A stretch of 64,000 nt of DNA, from positions 89,582 through 153,581 of the forward strand of contig JALHQZ010000008.1 in the NCBI GenBank assembly GCA_022841705.1, in the 5' to 3' direction. Origin of the DNA: Pirellulales bacterium (lineage in GTDB: Bacteria; Planctomycetota; Planctomycetia; Pirellulales; Lacipirellulaceae). Each line of letters begins with the position of its first letter. Positions within the stretch are counted from its first letter, which is position 1. A program made the translations under genes and the position numbers. The notes under the pieces were generated by a model that did no database searches, was not told where the DNA came from, and worked only from the letters and a program-made list of their open reading frames with translations. Positions 8,018 to 16,487 of the stretch are shown here, in pieces.

Positions 8018-8857
8018 TTACCACCGACCTCGCGTCCCATCAATCAATTCGCCAGAGCGCTCGGCGTCGTCAATCGATGTCAGAGAAATTCCGTCGCGCG
8101 GCGAGTCCAGCTTCTGCTTGCGCTTTGGCTTCCGCTTGCTGTTCTTGGGCAGACGTATCGTTGGTACGTGCGGCCGTAAAGTGGGCGCCTGCGAGTAGCG
8201 AGTCGAAAACGTACTCGGCTCCTGCAAAGTCGAGTATTTGTATGGATTATCAGCGTTGTCGTCGTCGGGCGGTGGAGGCGACTGCGCATCCATTGGGCCG
8301 CGGCGCGTGACAGGCGCCAGAGAGGTAGGGTCTAGAATGTGCTTTTCCATGACAAGGATGTGGCTGACGAGCATGCGCCGGTGCGCATTTGCAATCTGAA
8401 ATGTGCAGAGTTTGGCGACGGCAATGGCGACGTAGAGTGCGATCGAGGCCGGTGCGTCCCATGGTATGTGATAGGTGGCCCATGTGGAGACGATAAACAT
8501 CACCGAGGAGGTGCTGAGCAGCGGCTGCATCGCCTGCCGCAGCTGCCAGAATGCGTTGCCAGCATAGGCGCTCTGTTTGCGCTGCAGCGAATAGCGCACC
8601 TGCACAGCAATGGCGGCAATCAGCAGCACTGATGTGACACAGGTGCCAGCGAGCACGAGCCAGCGATTCGGATCGCTCTGCGCAAAGAGCGGCGTGAGCG
8701 TTTCGGCGTAGACCCATAGCACAATGGCGACGCAGGCGAGATCGATTGCAATCATCAAGTAGCCGGGCAAGGCGCTCTGATCGGCCGTTGTGACGAGTAC
8801 GCGCGATACAGCGCGCGGCCGCCGCTCGATCGGCGCGCAGCATTGCGCACAAGACAT
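8018..8857 (-). CDS. Four-span membrane protein with basic cytoplasmic tail
   Basis: 279 residues, no family recognised. Four hydrophobic segments lie near residues 33-54, 66-87, 112-131 and 137-158 (for example LMIAIDLACVAIVLWVYA and LVLAGTCVTSVLLIAAIAVQ). They are followed by a 110-residue polar tail with a proline-rich stretch (SPPPPDDD) and a strongly basic patch (KNSKRKPKRKQK). The N-terminus has a CAQCC cluster. Its stop is 8 bp beyond the stop of the convergent NADAR gene. It could be a virion-membrane or endomembrane protein. Confidence 0.7.
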   Translation of the reverse strand: MSCAQCCAPIERRPRAVSRVLVTTADQSALPGYLMIAIDLACVAIVLWVYAETLTPLFAQSDPNRWLVLAGTCVTSVLLIAAIAVQVRYSLQRKQSAYAGNAFWQLRQAMQPLLSTSSVMFIVSTWATYHIPWDAPASIALYVAIAVAKLCTFQIANAHRRMLVSHILVMEKHILDPTSLAPVTRRGPMDAQSPPPPDDDNADNPYKYSTLQEPSTFSTRYSQAPTLRPHVPTIRLPKNSKRKPKRKQKLDSPRDGISLTSIDDAERSGELIDGTRGRW

Positions 8858-8871
8858 TGTTTGTTTAGAAG

Positions 8872-10530
8872 TCAGAGAGTGCGTTCCATTCTCGCCTTGA
8901 GCTGCTGCTCACCAAAGACCTCGTAGAGAAACGTACTCAGGTTGACGTTGGGCGCGACGCGGCCGCCCGAAACGCACATCGTCCACAGGGCCCAGAGCGC
9001 CAGTGCATCGAAGATGTCGGCGCAGTCGTAGATGCGCTGCTCGGCGTAGCGACCGTGCGCCGGCACGACGAGCGAGTAGTGCGCAAACTGCTGCACGATG
9101 ATGGCAAACTTGGTACCGATGCGCGCCTTGACGATGCTGGCCTCGAATGCCGGATCGCGCTGGCACATGAAACAGTGCGCCTTGAAATCAAAGTGGAATT
9201 TTCCGAGGAGAAACTGGTGCCACGTGAAGAGCACCGCCAGTTCCGAGAGGAGGCGCTGCACGCCGAGTGATGAGGAGCGCGTGTGGCGCGGTTCGCCGTC
9301 GCGCCACTGCAGCGCCTCGCACACATACTCGTTGACGGCGCGCTCAAAGTGCACGTGGTAGAGGTAAGCCTGCGCCACGTCGCTCGTGTGATCGAAGCGG
9401 TGCGTGCGCACCGACGCAATCGACACTTCGTTCATGTGATTGGTGACGCGGTACAAATCCATGTCGCACGGACGCAGTTGAAATTGGCGCAGAAAGTCGC
9501 GCAGCGATGCGCGATAGACTTCGTCGACCATGTGGTCAAACGAGTAGCGGCAGAGAAATGCGGCAAGTCCGCGCATCGATGTCACCCCGGGGAACCACGG
9601 CTGTGCCGCCGCGCACACCGGCATACGATGCGGTCCATCGAGCGAGCGATAGTTGTCGGCATAGTCGCGCAGCGTCGAAAACCACACCACACAGCTCGTT
9701 AGAAAGCGCTCGGAAACGCGCAGCTTCTTGCTGTCAGCGGTGGTGGTGGTGGTAGTGGTAGATGCGGGCGCACACCACTCGGCGGCATTCAGCGTGCGCG
9801 CGTCGTACTCGAGGCAGGCGAGCGTCGACGCGCAGTGTTCGAGCGCTGCGACGAAGCGAACGTAGTCGGGCTCGAGGCCGCCCTCGAGCGTGTCGAGGCG
9901 CTCGACAAAGTTCTCAATCGTCATTACGAGCGTGCGCAGCGGATAGTCGATGACGTGCGGCGTGTCGAGTACGAGCCTGTTGCGCGACAGGTAGGCGCTC
10001 GACGGCGGATGAAAACGACCGAGCTCCACCAGAGCACCGCCCTGCTGCAGAATCACGTTGGCGTGTGCCACCAGCAACCAGAGCTGCGCGCACAGCGAGT
10101 AGTTGGTCGTGCTGCCGCCCGACAGCGGCGGCGCGTGCCAGAGGCCGTACTTGAATGAGCGCAGCTGTTCGTCCCACTGCGAGCGCCGCTGCATCAGCGC
10201 AGCACTCTCGCTGGCGCTGAGTAGCGCCGAGGCCGGCGTACCGCTCCTGAAGCCGGTGGTGCGCACCAGACCGCCAATGACTCGCGCCATCAGCTCGAGC
10301 GACTTGCGACAGTACTCGGCCAGCAGAAATGCGTCGTCGGCCTCGCTGTGGCGCACGTCGGGCATTGGAGCGCCGACAAACTCGGCAAACGACTGAAACT
10401 GCGTCGTGGCGACGTTGTTCTGCGTACGCACCTGCAGCAGATCGGCCAGCGCCGGCGCTGCATCCACGCCCTTTTTCTTCGCTTTCTTCTGGAACACCGC
10501 GAAGCGCCGTCGCTCCGTTCTGCTCATCAT
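8872..10530 (-). CDS. Unknown protein, 552 aa
   Basis: No family recognised. It begins MMSRTERRR, so either of two adjacent ATGs may be used. The protein is mostly alpha-helical in appearance, with a run of seven Thr near residue 262 encoded by an ACC-type microsatellite. A CFMC pair near residue 457 (AHCFMCQRD) could contribute to metal binding. It reads towards the membrane-protein gene with only 14 bp between them, which suggests co-transcription. Divergent spacing to the next gene is just 17 bp. Its size, lack of signals and dense neighbourhood are consistent with a virion or morphogenesis protein, but that is speculation. Confidence 0.7.
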   Translation of the reverse strand: MMSRTERRRFAVFQKKAKKKGVDAAPALADLLQVRTQNNVATTQFQSFAEFVGAPMPDVRHSEADDAFLLAEYCRKSLELMARVIGGLVRTTGFRSGTPASALLSASESAALMQRRSQWDEQLRSFKYGLWHAPPLSGGSTTNYSLCAQLWLLVAHANVILQQGGALVELGRFHPPSSAYLSRNRLVLDTPHVIDYPLRTLVMTIENFVERLDTLEGGLEPDYVRFVAALEHCASTLACLEYDARTLNAAEWCAPASTTTTTTTADSKKLRVSERFLTSCVVWFSTLRDYADNYRSLDGPHRMPVCAAAQPWFPGVTSMRGLAAFLCRYSFDHMVDEVYRASLRDFLRQFQLRPCDMDLYRVTNHMNEVSIASVRTHRFDHTSDVAQAYLYHVHFERAVNEYVCEALQWRDGEPRHTRSSSLGVQRLLSELAVLFTWHQFLLGKFHFDFKAHCFMCQRDPAFEASIVKARIGTKFAIIVQQFAHYSLVVPAHGRYAEQRIYDCADIFDALALWALWTMCVSGGRVAPNVNLSTFLYEVFGEQQLKARMERTL

Positions 10531-10547
10531 CTTTTCACTTTCGAATA
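10531..10547. promoter_or_regulatory. Ultra-short divergent promoter gap, 17 bp
   Basis: Only CTTTTCACTTTCGAATA separates the two ATG codons. Both genes therefore must draw promoter elements from inside each other's coding sequence, or have very short 5' leaders, or start at a downstream ATG. Confidence 0.4.
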
Positions 10548-11774
10548 ATGAGTTTTGCCAGCGTTCGTGCCGCCATTGAGGCGCGCCAGAGGCGCGAGCT
10601 CGACGAGTTCGCTACGCAGAGCGACGGGTCTTCCGACTCCTCGGCGTCGACGGCCGAATATCCGCCCGAGCTCGCAGCGCTGATTGGCGGTGGCAGTGGG
10701 CTCGGAAACGAAGCTCGCGGCGTCGTGCGCGAGGAGCTCAGCTCAGGACCCGCGGCGGCACCACCTCCCGCCATCGCACCGACCCCAGCGGTGCCAGCAG
10801 ACGAACTTCGCGCTCGCCTTGCGCAATACGAACAGCAGCTGCGCCAACCACAGCTGCCGGCGCCGATGCGCCAGATGCTGACGGCGCGCGCCGATGATTT
10901 GCGCGCGCGTCTCGGCGGCGGTGCAGCGGCGCTGCCTGCCGCTGTTGCTGCTGCGCCAGTTCTTCCGCTGCCAGTGGTGCCCGTGCCACAGCAGATGCGC
11001 GAGTGCGTCATTTGCTCAGAGTCCTATAGGCTCGAATTTGCGCGGCGAGCTGCCGCTGCCGCTCAGGCTGGCGGAGGCGGCGAGGGCGGTGAAGAGGGAG
11101 AAGGAGCGGCTGCTGCGGCGCCGCCGAGGAAAAAATCGAAAAAGACTCTGCAGGCGACGTCGGCGGCCGTGTCAGTGGTGGTCGACCGGTATCGCTACAT
11201 CTTCCAGTTTGAGGAGCAGGCGCGCGGCGTGATGAACGACGATTTTATCTTCCCCGAAATGGTATGGATGCACCGCGATTTCATCGAGGCACCGCTCGAG
11301 CGCCTCGGCTTTCCGTTTCTGCGGTGGACCGAGGCAGCGCTGCGCGAACACTACGATCCGGTCAACGGCCACGTGTTTGACAAGGTGCGCGAGGTGCGCA
11401 ACGATCTGACGCAGCTGCGCGCGCTGCAGAACCTGCTCTACAACAGCTGCACCAAGCCCGACCCGGGCAACGCGGCTCTGCGCACCATTGACCACAAGGC
11501 GGTGGAGAGCTACGAGAAGATTCGCAAGAGCAAGCAGCAGTGCATCGATGCGCTCGATCACTATCAGAGCGAGCGCGCCTGCGTCGTCAAGACACAGACG
11601 CGCGAACTCGCCATTGTGCTCGGTCGCAACCGCCTGCAAGAGTCGGTGTCGATCAATCCGCAGGTGGCCGCCGGTACCATGCGGAGTGGCGGCGACACGC
11701 TGCGCACAGCGGGCTCAAACGGCGGCGGCGACGCAAATGGCCAGCAGACGCTGCTGACTTTTGGCGGCTTTTAA
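10548..11774 (+). CDS. Unknown protein with CxxC pair and PIP-box-like C-terminus
   Basis: 408 residues from the ATG at 10548. The first 150 residues are low-complexity (Ala, Ser, Pro, Gln). A single CVIC pair sits near residue 157 (MRECVICSESYRLEF), like the first half of a RING, but no matching second half is visible because the following segment is Ala/Gly/Glu-rich and lysine-rich (PPRKKSKKTL). Residues about 215-380 are predicted helical and look folded. The extreme C-terminus reads QQTLLTFGGF, close to the PCNA-binding pattern QxxLxxFF. It may act with the replication machinery, but the PIP-like match is imperfect. Confidence 0.7.
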   Translation: MSFASVRAAIEARQRRELDEFATQSDGSSDSSASTAEYPPELAALIGGGSGLGNEARGVVREELSSGPAAAPPPAIAPTPAVPADELRARLAQYEQQLRQPQLPAPMRQMLTARADDLRARLGGGAAALPAAVAAAPVLPLPVVPVPQQMRECVICSESYRLEFARRAAAAAQAGGGGEGGEEGEGAAAAAPPRKKSKKTLQATSAAVSVVVDRYRYIFQFEEQARGVMNDDFIFPEMVWMHRDFIEAPLERLGFPFLRWTEAALREHYDPVNGHVFDKVREVRNDLTQLRALQNLLYNSCTKPDPGNAALRTIDHKAVESYEKIRKSKQQCIDALDHYQSERACVVKTQTRELAIVLGRNRLQESVSINPQVAAGTMRSGGDTLRTAGSNGGGDANGQQTLLTFGGF

Positions 11775-11813
11775 CGCGCACACACACACAACAGTAGTGA
11801 AAACGAGGCAGTG

Positions 11814-13304
11814 ATGAGTTTCATGGACGGTATCCCCGGTCTGAGCGACAATCCGATCGCAAGCTCGATGCGCGCCATCTACGGCAACATCTTTCCAGAG
11901 CAGACGCCGCAGCGCACCGAGATGAGCATCCCGCTGTTCAGTCAATCAAACGACCCGACGATGGACCTGTTCAACAACGGTGTGATGCCAGCGCTCGCGG
12001 CCAACGGCAGCGCCGGTGTGGTGCCGTACAACGGCTTTATTGCCGGAAACTTTGGCACAATGTTCACGGAGCCCGCCGGCGGCAACATTGCGTTTACCGA
12101 CACGAGCCAGTACAGCACCATGGAACAGTTGGCCGACCAGCCGGTCGACAATCCGGTGCTGTGCCAGCCGTACGCCGACGGCACACAGAATCAGTTTGGC
12201 ATCTACATGCCGCTGTTCAATTTGCGCGGCTCGTACACCGGCAAAGACGACACATCGCACATTGACCGCGCGCCCGGCTTTCACACGCTGGCGACGCACG
12301 TGCTGATCAATCAGATTCAGGCGAATCTGGTGCAGGCAGAGCGCGACGCTGACCTGCTGCAGCGCACTGGCGCTCTCAGACAGCAGGCGCGCGGCGCCGT
12401 GATCTACGACGGCGGTCGCGAGGCGCTGGCGGGCGACGGCAGTCAGGCGGCAAAGCGGCGCGCGCTGCCAGCAACGAGCAGCGCCAGCGGCTACTCGAAT
12501 GGGCGCGGCAGCACCAACGCGCGCGTACTCAAGGTGCTGCGTGAACTCGGCGCCTTGAGCGCGGCGGAGCTCTACAAGAAAATTGAGTACCTCGGCCCGA
12601 TCGCCAAGGCAGAAGACAGCAACAATGGCGCCACGGCGACGGCTGGGTATATGGCGCTCGTCACTGATCGCCAGTTCAACTACACGCTGTACTCGCGCGG
12701 CAAAATTCACAACATTTTCGCAACGGCGCCGCGCGAGGGCGACTCGCTCTACTTCTCGATTGCCAACTTCAGCCGCGATCAGCTGCAGGCGCTCGGCGCC
12801 GCCACCGGCTTTGCGCTCGTGCCAGGCAGCAGCTCGTCGCTCAAGCGCTCGTACGGCGGCTCAGGCTTTGTCGGAGGCGCCGGTCGCGCCGCCAGCAGCG
12901 ATGAGTTTGCGCAGGTGCGCGGCTGGGCCGACAGCGAGTCGCTGCACTTTATGAAGCCGACGGCAGCCACCGAGCACCTCGACGCACACCAGGCCGATCG
13001 CTTCTTTGTCGAGCGAGAGCACCGCGTCGCACTCGAGTACCGAAAGTACCGGTACAACCCTGACACCGATCGCATGGAGCCGGAGCGCGACCTCGTCGCC
13101 GAGGAGGGCGAACAGGAGGCGCTCGCCAACATTCCCGACCTCGTCATCGAAGAGTACACCAGCGCCGCCAGCATCATTCCGGTCGGACGCATCAAAACGC
13201 CAATCATCCCGCGCACAACCGCCGCCGCCATCCTCAACGCACACTACGATCACGCTGCTTGCGCCGCCATGGATCACTTTGACATTTATCAAAACTGCGC
13301 CTGA
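11814..13304 (+). CDS. Unknown protein, 496 aa, possibly structural
   Basis: The ATG at 11814 is preferred; a GTG three bases upstream and an ATG at 11823 are alternatives. No family recognised. It begins MSFMDGIPGL and is rich in Gly, Ala, Ser, Asn and Tyr, without a signal peptide or membrane segment. The first 200 residues look beta-rich (GFIAGNFGTMFTEPAGGNIA), the middle is a flexible Ser/Gly region, and residues 260-370 look folded (YNYTLYSRGKIHNIF-like strands). The composition resembles a capsid or matrix component, but I could not match any viral capsid fold. Confidence 0.65.
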   Translation: MSFMDGIPGLSDNPIASSMRAIYGNIFPEQTPQRTEMSIPLFSQSNDPTMDLFNNGVMPALAANGSAGVVPYNGFIAGNFGTMFTEPAGGNIAFTDTSQYSTMEQLADQPVDNPVLCQPYADGTQNQFGIYMPLFNLRGSYTGKDDTSHIDRAPGFHTLATHVLINQIQANLVQAERDADLLQRTGALRQQARGAVIYDGGREALAGDGSQAAKRRALPATSSASGYSNGRGSTNARVLKVLRELGALSAAELYKKIEYLGPIAKAEDSNNGATATAGYMALVTDRQFNYTLYSRGKIHNIFATAPREGDSLYFSIANFSRDQLQALGAATGFALVPGSSSSLKRSYGGSGFVGGAGRAASSDEFAQVRGWADSESLHFMKPTAATEHLDAHQADRFFVEREHRVALEYRKYRYNPDTDRMEPERDLVAEEGEQEALANIPDLVIEEYTSAASIIPVGRIKTPIIPRTTAAAILNAHYDHAACAAMDHFDIYQNCA

Positions 13305-13403
13305 GACACTTTCACAATTGTCATTTTCTTTCTGTCGTTGTTGCCGCGCGGCCAAAATCGGATGCATCGCAAAGAGTGACTCTTACAGAAAAAAAAGGTA
13401 GCG

Positions 13404-13985
13404 ATGCCGACATCAGTCGCGATAAAACCATCGCCTCGCGAAATAGCCTACTACAGGACAGCGTGGCCGTTATTCGGCATAACTACGCCGGCAATTGTTG
13501 TGATTCTGCTCATCAGCGCTGCGTTTGGCAGCATAGCGATGTGGGCGCGGCTGTTTTCGATTGTTTTTGATTTGGTTGCTGTTGCGATAGGCTTTATTAA
13601 TATCGGCTGGCTCACGTATCTGGTGTTCAATACACTGGGTCGCGGTCACTATATTATCACCACGTGGCAGATTGCAGATACGATATTCGGCTACTTGCTC
13701 GCTCAGACCGCAGTCAACGTGTTTGTGTGGAAGACAAGTGTCTTTGCAAACGTGTTCTCGAATACACCAGCCACGGCCTCTGTGTTTTTCGCACTCTATG
13801 ACCTATTCATCTACACATTCCTCCTGCTAACGAGCGGCGGCGTCATTGACAATTTTCCCGTCAGCGAAGCTACACGCGTGCTGGCGGCACTCCAGTGTGG
13901 CCTAGGCTACGCCGTCGGAATCGTCCTGCTCTCTGCTGCAGTCGCCACGTTGACAACACACACCGATGAACCCACGGCAAACTGA
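13404..13985 (+). CDS. Multi-span membrane protein, 193 aa
   Basis: No family recognised. Hydrophobic segments lie near residues 25-47 (FGITTPAIVVILLISAAFG), 50-78, 92-108, 128-148 and 165-187, giving four or five membrane spans, with a short polar C-terminus (THTDEPTAN). The ATG follows a run of eight A residues. Its local GC content is slightly lower than that of the large genes. It is the last gene before the foldback repeat element. Confidence 0.7.
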   Translation: MPTSVAIKPSPREIAYYRTAWPLFGITTPAIVVILLISAAFGSIAMWARLFSIVFDLVAVAIGFINIGWLTYLVFNTLGRGHYIITTWQIADTIFGYLLAQTAVNVFVWKTSVFANVFSNTPATASVFFALYDLFIYTFLLLTSGGVIDNFPVSEATRVLAALQCGLGYAVGIVLLSAAVATLTTHTDEPTAN

Positions 13986-14124
13986 CTGCCTCAACAATTG
14001 AACATTGTCGCCCTCGAAAAGAAAAAGAAAAATGGCACCCAAAAATTTGTTTCTCGAGACGCACCGCCCAACGCTCGCCGCTAGTCAAGAATTTTGCGCT
14101 GTAAACTTTTTTTTTTACAAATGT
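13986..14124. other. Spacer with possible truncated gene start
   Basis: After the stop at 13985 there is a purine-rich leader (CGAAAAGAAAAAGAAA) directly before an ATG at 14032, the same arrangement that precedes real genes here. The frame reads MAPKNLFLETHRPTLAASQE and then runs into the foldback repeat. It may be the 5' remnant of a gene interrupted by the element. A TGTAAAC/TTTACA inverted pair around a T-run lies at the element border. Confidence 0.3.
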
Positions 14125-14538
14125 CGGCAAGCGCCGTGCGGTGAGATTACCTCGAAAGGTGTTTCCCTTTGGAAAAAGACAAGTGGCCGCCAGCGCGGTG
14201 CGGCGAGCCTGATGGGGTCGAATGTCGGTTTACTCGAAATTTACCGATTTTTTCCGGCATTAAGGGTCGAAGCGTATCGCTAAAAATCGCGGATTAGTCA
14301 CACGTTACTCGCACGACGATTCCGCGTAAACTGAGCGTGGGTCAAATTTTGAAAAACCGATTTAGGGAAAAAATATTCGAGAGGGCCTCCACTTTTTTTG
14401 GCGAGTTTTCACTTTTTCATTTTCAACCTGCCAAGAATTATTTTATTTTTGCCTATCGCTCGAGAATCGCCCGGCGATCATTTCACTCAACGGACGGTAG
14501 GGTCGGTGTTAAGAGATTTCGCGAGCTAGAGACAAAAT
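14125..14538 (+). repeat. Left arm of inverted repeat
   Basis: Starts CGGCAAGCGCCGTGCGGTG and runs to GAGCTAGAGACAAAATG. The stretch between about 14331 and 14460 is practically identical to the right arm; most differences lie in the outer 200 bp. Confidence 0.85.
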
Positions 14539-14589
14539 GAAGTTTGAAAAAAAGTGTCCGTTAAATTTTTTTGAATTGGCACAAATCTC

Positions 14590-15003
14590 CCATTTGCTCT
14601 AACTCGAGAAATCGCTTAACACCGACCCTAGCTGCCGTTGAGTGAAATGATCGCCAGACGATTCTCGAGCGATAGGCAAAAATAAAATAATTCTTGGCAG
14701 GTTGAAAATGAAAAAGTGAAAACTCGCCAAAAAAAGTGGAGGCCCTCTCGAATATTTTTTCCCTAAATCGGTTTTTCAAAATTTGACCCACGCTCAGTTT
14801 ACGCGGAATCGTCATGCGAGTAGCGTGTCACTAATCCGCGATTTTTAGCGATACGCTTCGACCCTTAATGCCGGAAAAAATCTGTAATTTTTGAGTAAAC
14901 CGACATTCGACCCCATCAGACTCGCCGCACCACGCTGGCGGCCACTTGACTTTTTCCAAAGGGAAACACTTTTCGAGGTAATCTCACCGCACCGCGCTTG
15001 CCG
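14590..15003 (-). repeat. Right arm of inverted repeat
   Basis: Reverse complement of the left arm, ending at CACCGCGCTTGCCG. At several variable positions it agrees with the copy at the right window edge rather than with its own partner arm (for example AAAAATTACAGA and GTGACACGCTACTCG). Confidence 0.85.
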
Positions 15004-15036
15004 CGATTTCTATTTTTCCAGAATGTTTTCGCTGTT

Positions 15037-15696
15037 TTACTTTTTCAAAATGGAGCTCGGATCGCATTCGTGCACTGACCCCAGATCGTTGTAGAAGCCT
15101 TTGATTGCAGCCACCATTGCGTCAATGTCGACAAACTGCTCGTAGCGAACGCGCATCACGGGAATGGTGCGGCTGATGTCGCGGAGGAACACTTCGTAGG
15201 CGGAATGAAGCGCCGTGAGGTACTCGATGGTGATTCCAGATTCAACGGTGCGACCGCGCATGCCAATGCGTAGAAGAGCCTCCTGCGGACTGACGTCGAG
15301 GTAGACAATGAACGTCGGACGCTGCATGAAGTTGGTCATGTGGCGAAAGAGCGCCGTGTACGTCTGAAAGTCGAGCTCCGACATCAGACCCGAATCGGCC
15401 AGCATGCGCGCAAACACCGAGTCTTCGTAGATCGATCGATCCTGAACTGCGCCTGTGCCGTTCCACACAATCTGCTGTTGCTGTTTGAATCGCTCGCTCA
15501 GCAGATACACCTGCATCGGAAACGCGTGCGCTTTCATGTCCGCGTAGAACTTGGCCAAGTACGGATTCTCTTGCACTGGCTCGTGGTATACGGGCAGACC
15601 CATTTGAGGCGCCAGCTGGTCGGCCAGCGTGCTCTTGCCAGCACCGATCAGACCCGAAATTGCAATGTACAACTGAGGCGGGAGGCAGTTGGTCAT
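15037..15696 (-). CDS. Deoxynucleoside kinase
   Basis: 219 residues, the normal length for the dCK/dGK/dNK family. Visible motifs are the P-loop GLIGAGKST at residues 15-23, the EPVQENPYL segment that contacts the nucleoside, DRSIYED at 86-92 (the conserved DRS with the base-pairing Arg), and the Arg-rich lid RIGMRGRTVE near residue 142. These enzymes phosphorylate deoxynucleosides to monophosphates with ATP, feeding dNTP synthesis for viral replication. The ATG follows an AAAA tail. The gene lies alone between the foldback element and a long AT-rich spacer, on the opposite strand to the next gene. Confidence 0.93.
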   Translation of the reverse strand: MTNCLPPQLYIAISGLIGAGKSTLADQLAPQMGLPVYHEPVQENPYLAKFYADMKAHAFPMQVYLLSERFKQQQQIVWNGTGAVQDRSIYEDSVFARMLADSGLMSELDFQTYTALFRHMTNFMQRPTFIVYLDVSPQEALLRIGMRGRTVESGITIEYLTALHSAYEVFLRDISRTIPVMRVRYEQFVDIDAMVAAIKGFYNDLGSVHECDPSSILKK

Positions 15697-16487
15697 TTTT
15701 GATGCGCGAAAAGTCGCTTGTTACTTTTTGGCATTACTCTGCGCTTTGGTACATGCAAAAGGGTAGATTTATGCTTTTTGGAAAAATTCGTTTGCCATTG
15801 CATTGCGGAATGGAAACCGGTTTGCCAAAGTGAAAATTTTCCGATAGTTGTCCAATCTACCTGGTTTTGTATCAGGAGTCTAGTGGCGGTGCCGAAATTT
15901 TCGAAAAACTTTGTAGGTAGGGTCATCGGCAGCACTAGGCTTGATTTTACGTATGAAAAATAGAGTTTCTTTACTTTTGGCAGCGCGGCGCTCTTGTGCA
16001 GATAGAAACCTATAGATTTGACGCTTGTTCGAGAAAAGAATTTGCAGACAGAGATTTTGGACACCGGTGGGACGGAAAATACAAATAAAAAAAAAGTGTT
16101 AAATTTATTTTATTTTACATGGCAATCGCTGTGCCGATGGCAAATTCGTGCTTTTACACTTCACTACAACAATAAAGTGGAAAACGGACACTTTTTGCAA
16201 GCCATCTTTTTAAAAAATTTGATTTTGCGTGTTTTGACAGCGGCGCTGCACATCCCACTAAAAATAGCATAAAATTGACACGTGTTTAAGAAATTATTTT
16301 TTATGACCGAAACCAGTTAGCGATAACCGAAATCTCTTTTGCAAAAATATTTTCCACTTTTGCAGCGAATCTATGTTATTTTATGCTAGCAGCGCGATGG
16401 CAGTGGCAAATTTTGCAAAATCGGGGTTTGAGACCACCACCAAGCAAGTTAAAAAGGCATTTTCGGGGAAAAAGAACTTATTGGGTC
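15697..16487. other. AT-rich non-coding stretch of 791 bp
   Basis: Much AT-richer than the rest, with many short A and T runs. Open frames in it (for example a 123-residue frame on the minus strand) have Lys/Phe/Ser-rich content unlike the genes here and overlap the kinase start. I see no gene. It may contain degraded repeat or insertion sequence, since two related stretches (ATGGCAATCGCTGTGCCGAT and GCAGCGCGATGGCAGTGGCA) occur near 16118 and 16391. Confidence 0.6.

Larger units (their letters stand above)
14125..15003. mobile_element. Foldback (MITE-like) element of about 880 bp
   Basis: Two arms of about 414 bp (14125-14538 and 14590-15003) are inverted copies that by eye match at roughly 93-95 percent, around a 51-bp centre. 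The outer ends read CGGCAAGCGC. The sequence is AT-richer than the genes around it. It encodes no transposase: each arm holds the same short frame on opposite strands, explained by the duplication. A further partial copy starts at 63799, so the sequence is dispersed. Non-autonomous palindromic elements (submariner MITEs) are known from pandoraviruses; no relation is claimed. No clear target-site duplication was found. Confidence 0.75.

Noticed and set aside
10990..11040. RING finger in the protein at 10548
   Set aside because: Only one CxxC pair is present; the next segment is Ala/Gly/Lys low complexity with no further Cys/His ligands.
11814..13304. Major capsid protein candidate
   Set aside because: Size and composition fit a structural protein but I could not trace a jelly-roll or HK97 signature, so I do not name it.
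14337..14540. 67-residue frame in the left arm and its 84-residue twin in the right arm
   Set aside because: The two are the same sequence because the arms are copies. Composition is unlike the genes and the frame is very short, so I treat it as chance.
15693..16064. 123-residue minus-strand frame in the AT-rich stretch
   Set aside because: Overlaps the start of the kinase gene, is Lys/Phe/Ser-rich, and shows no domain.
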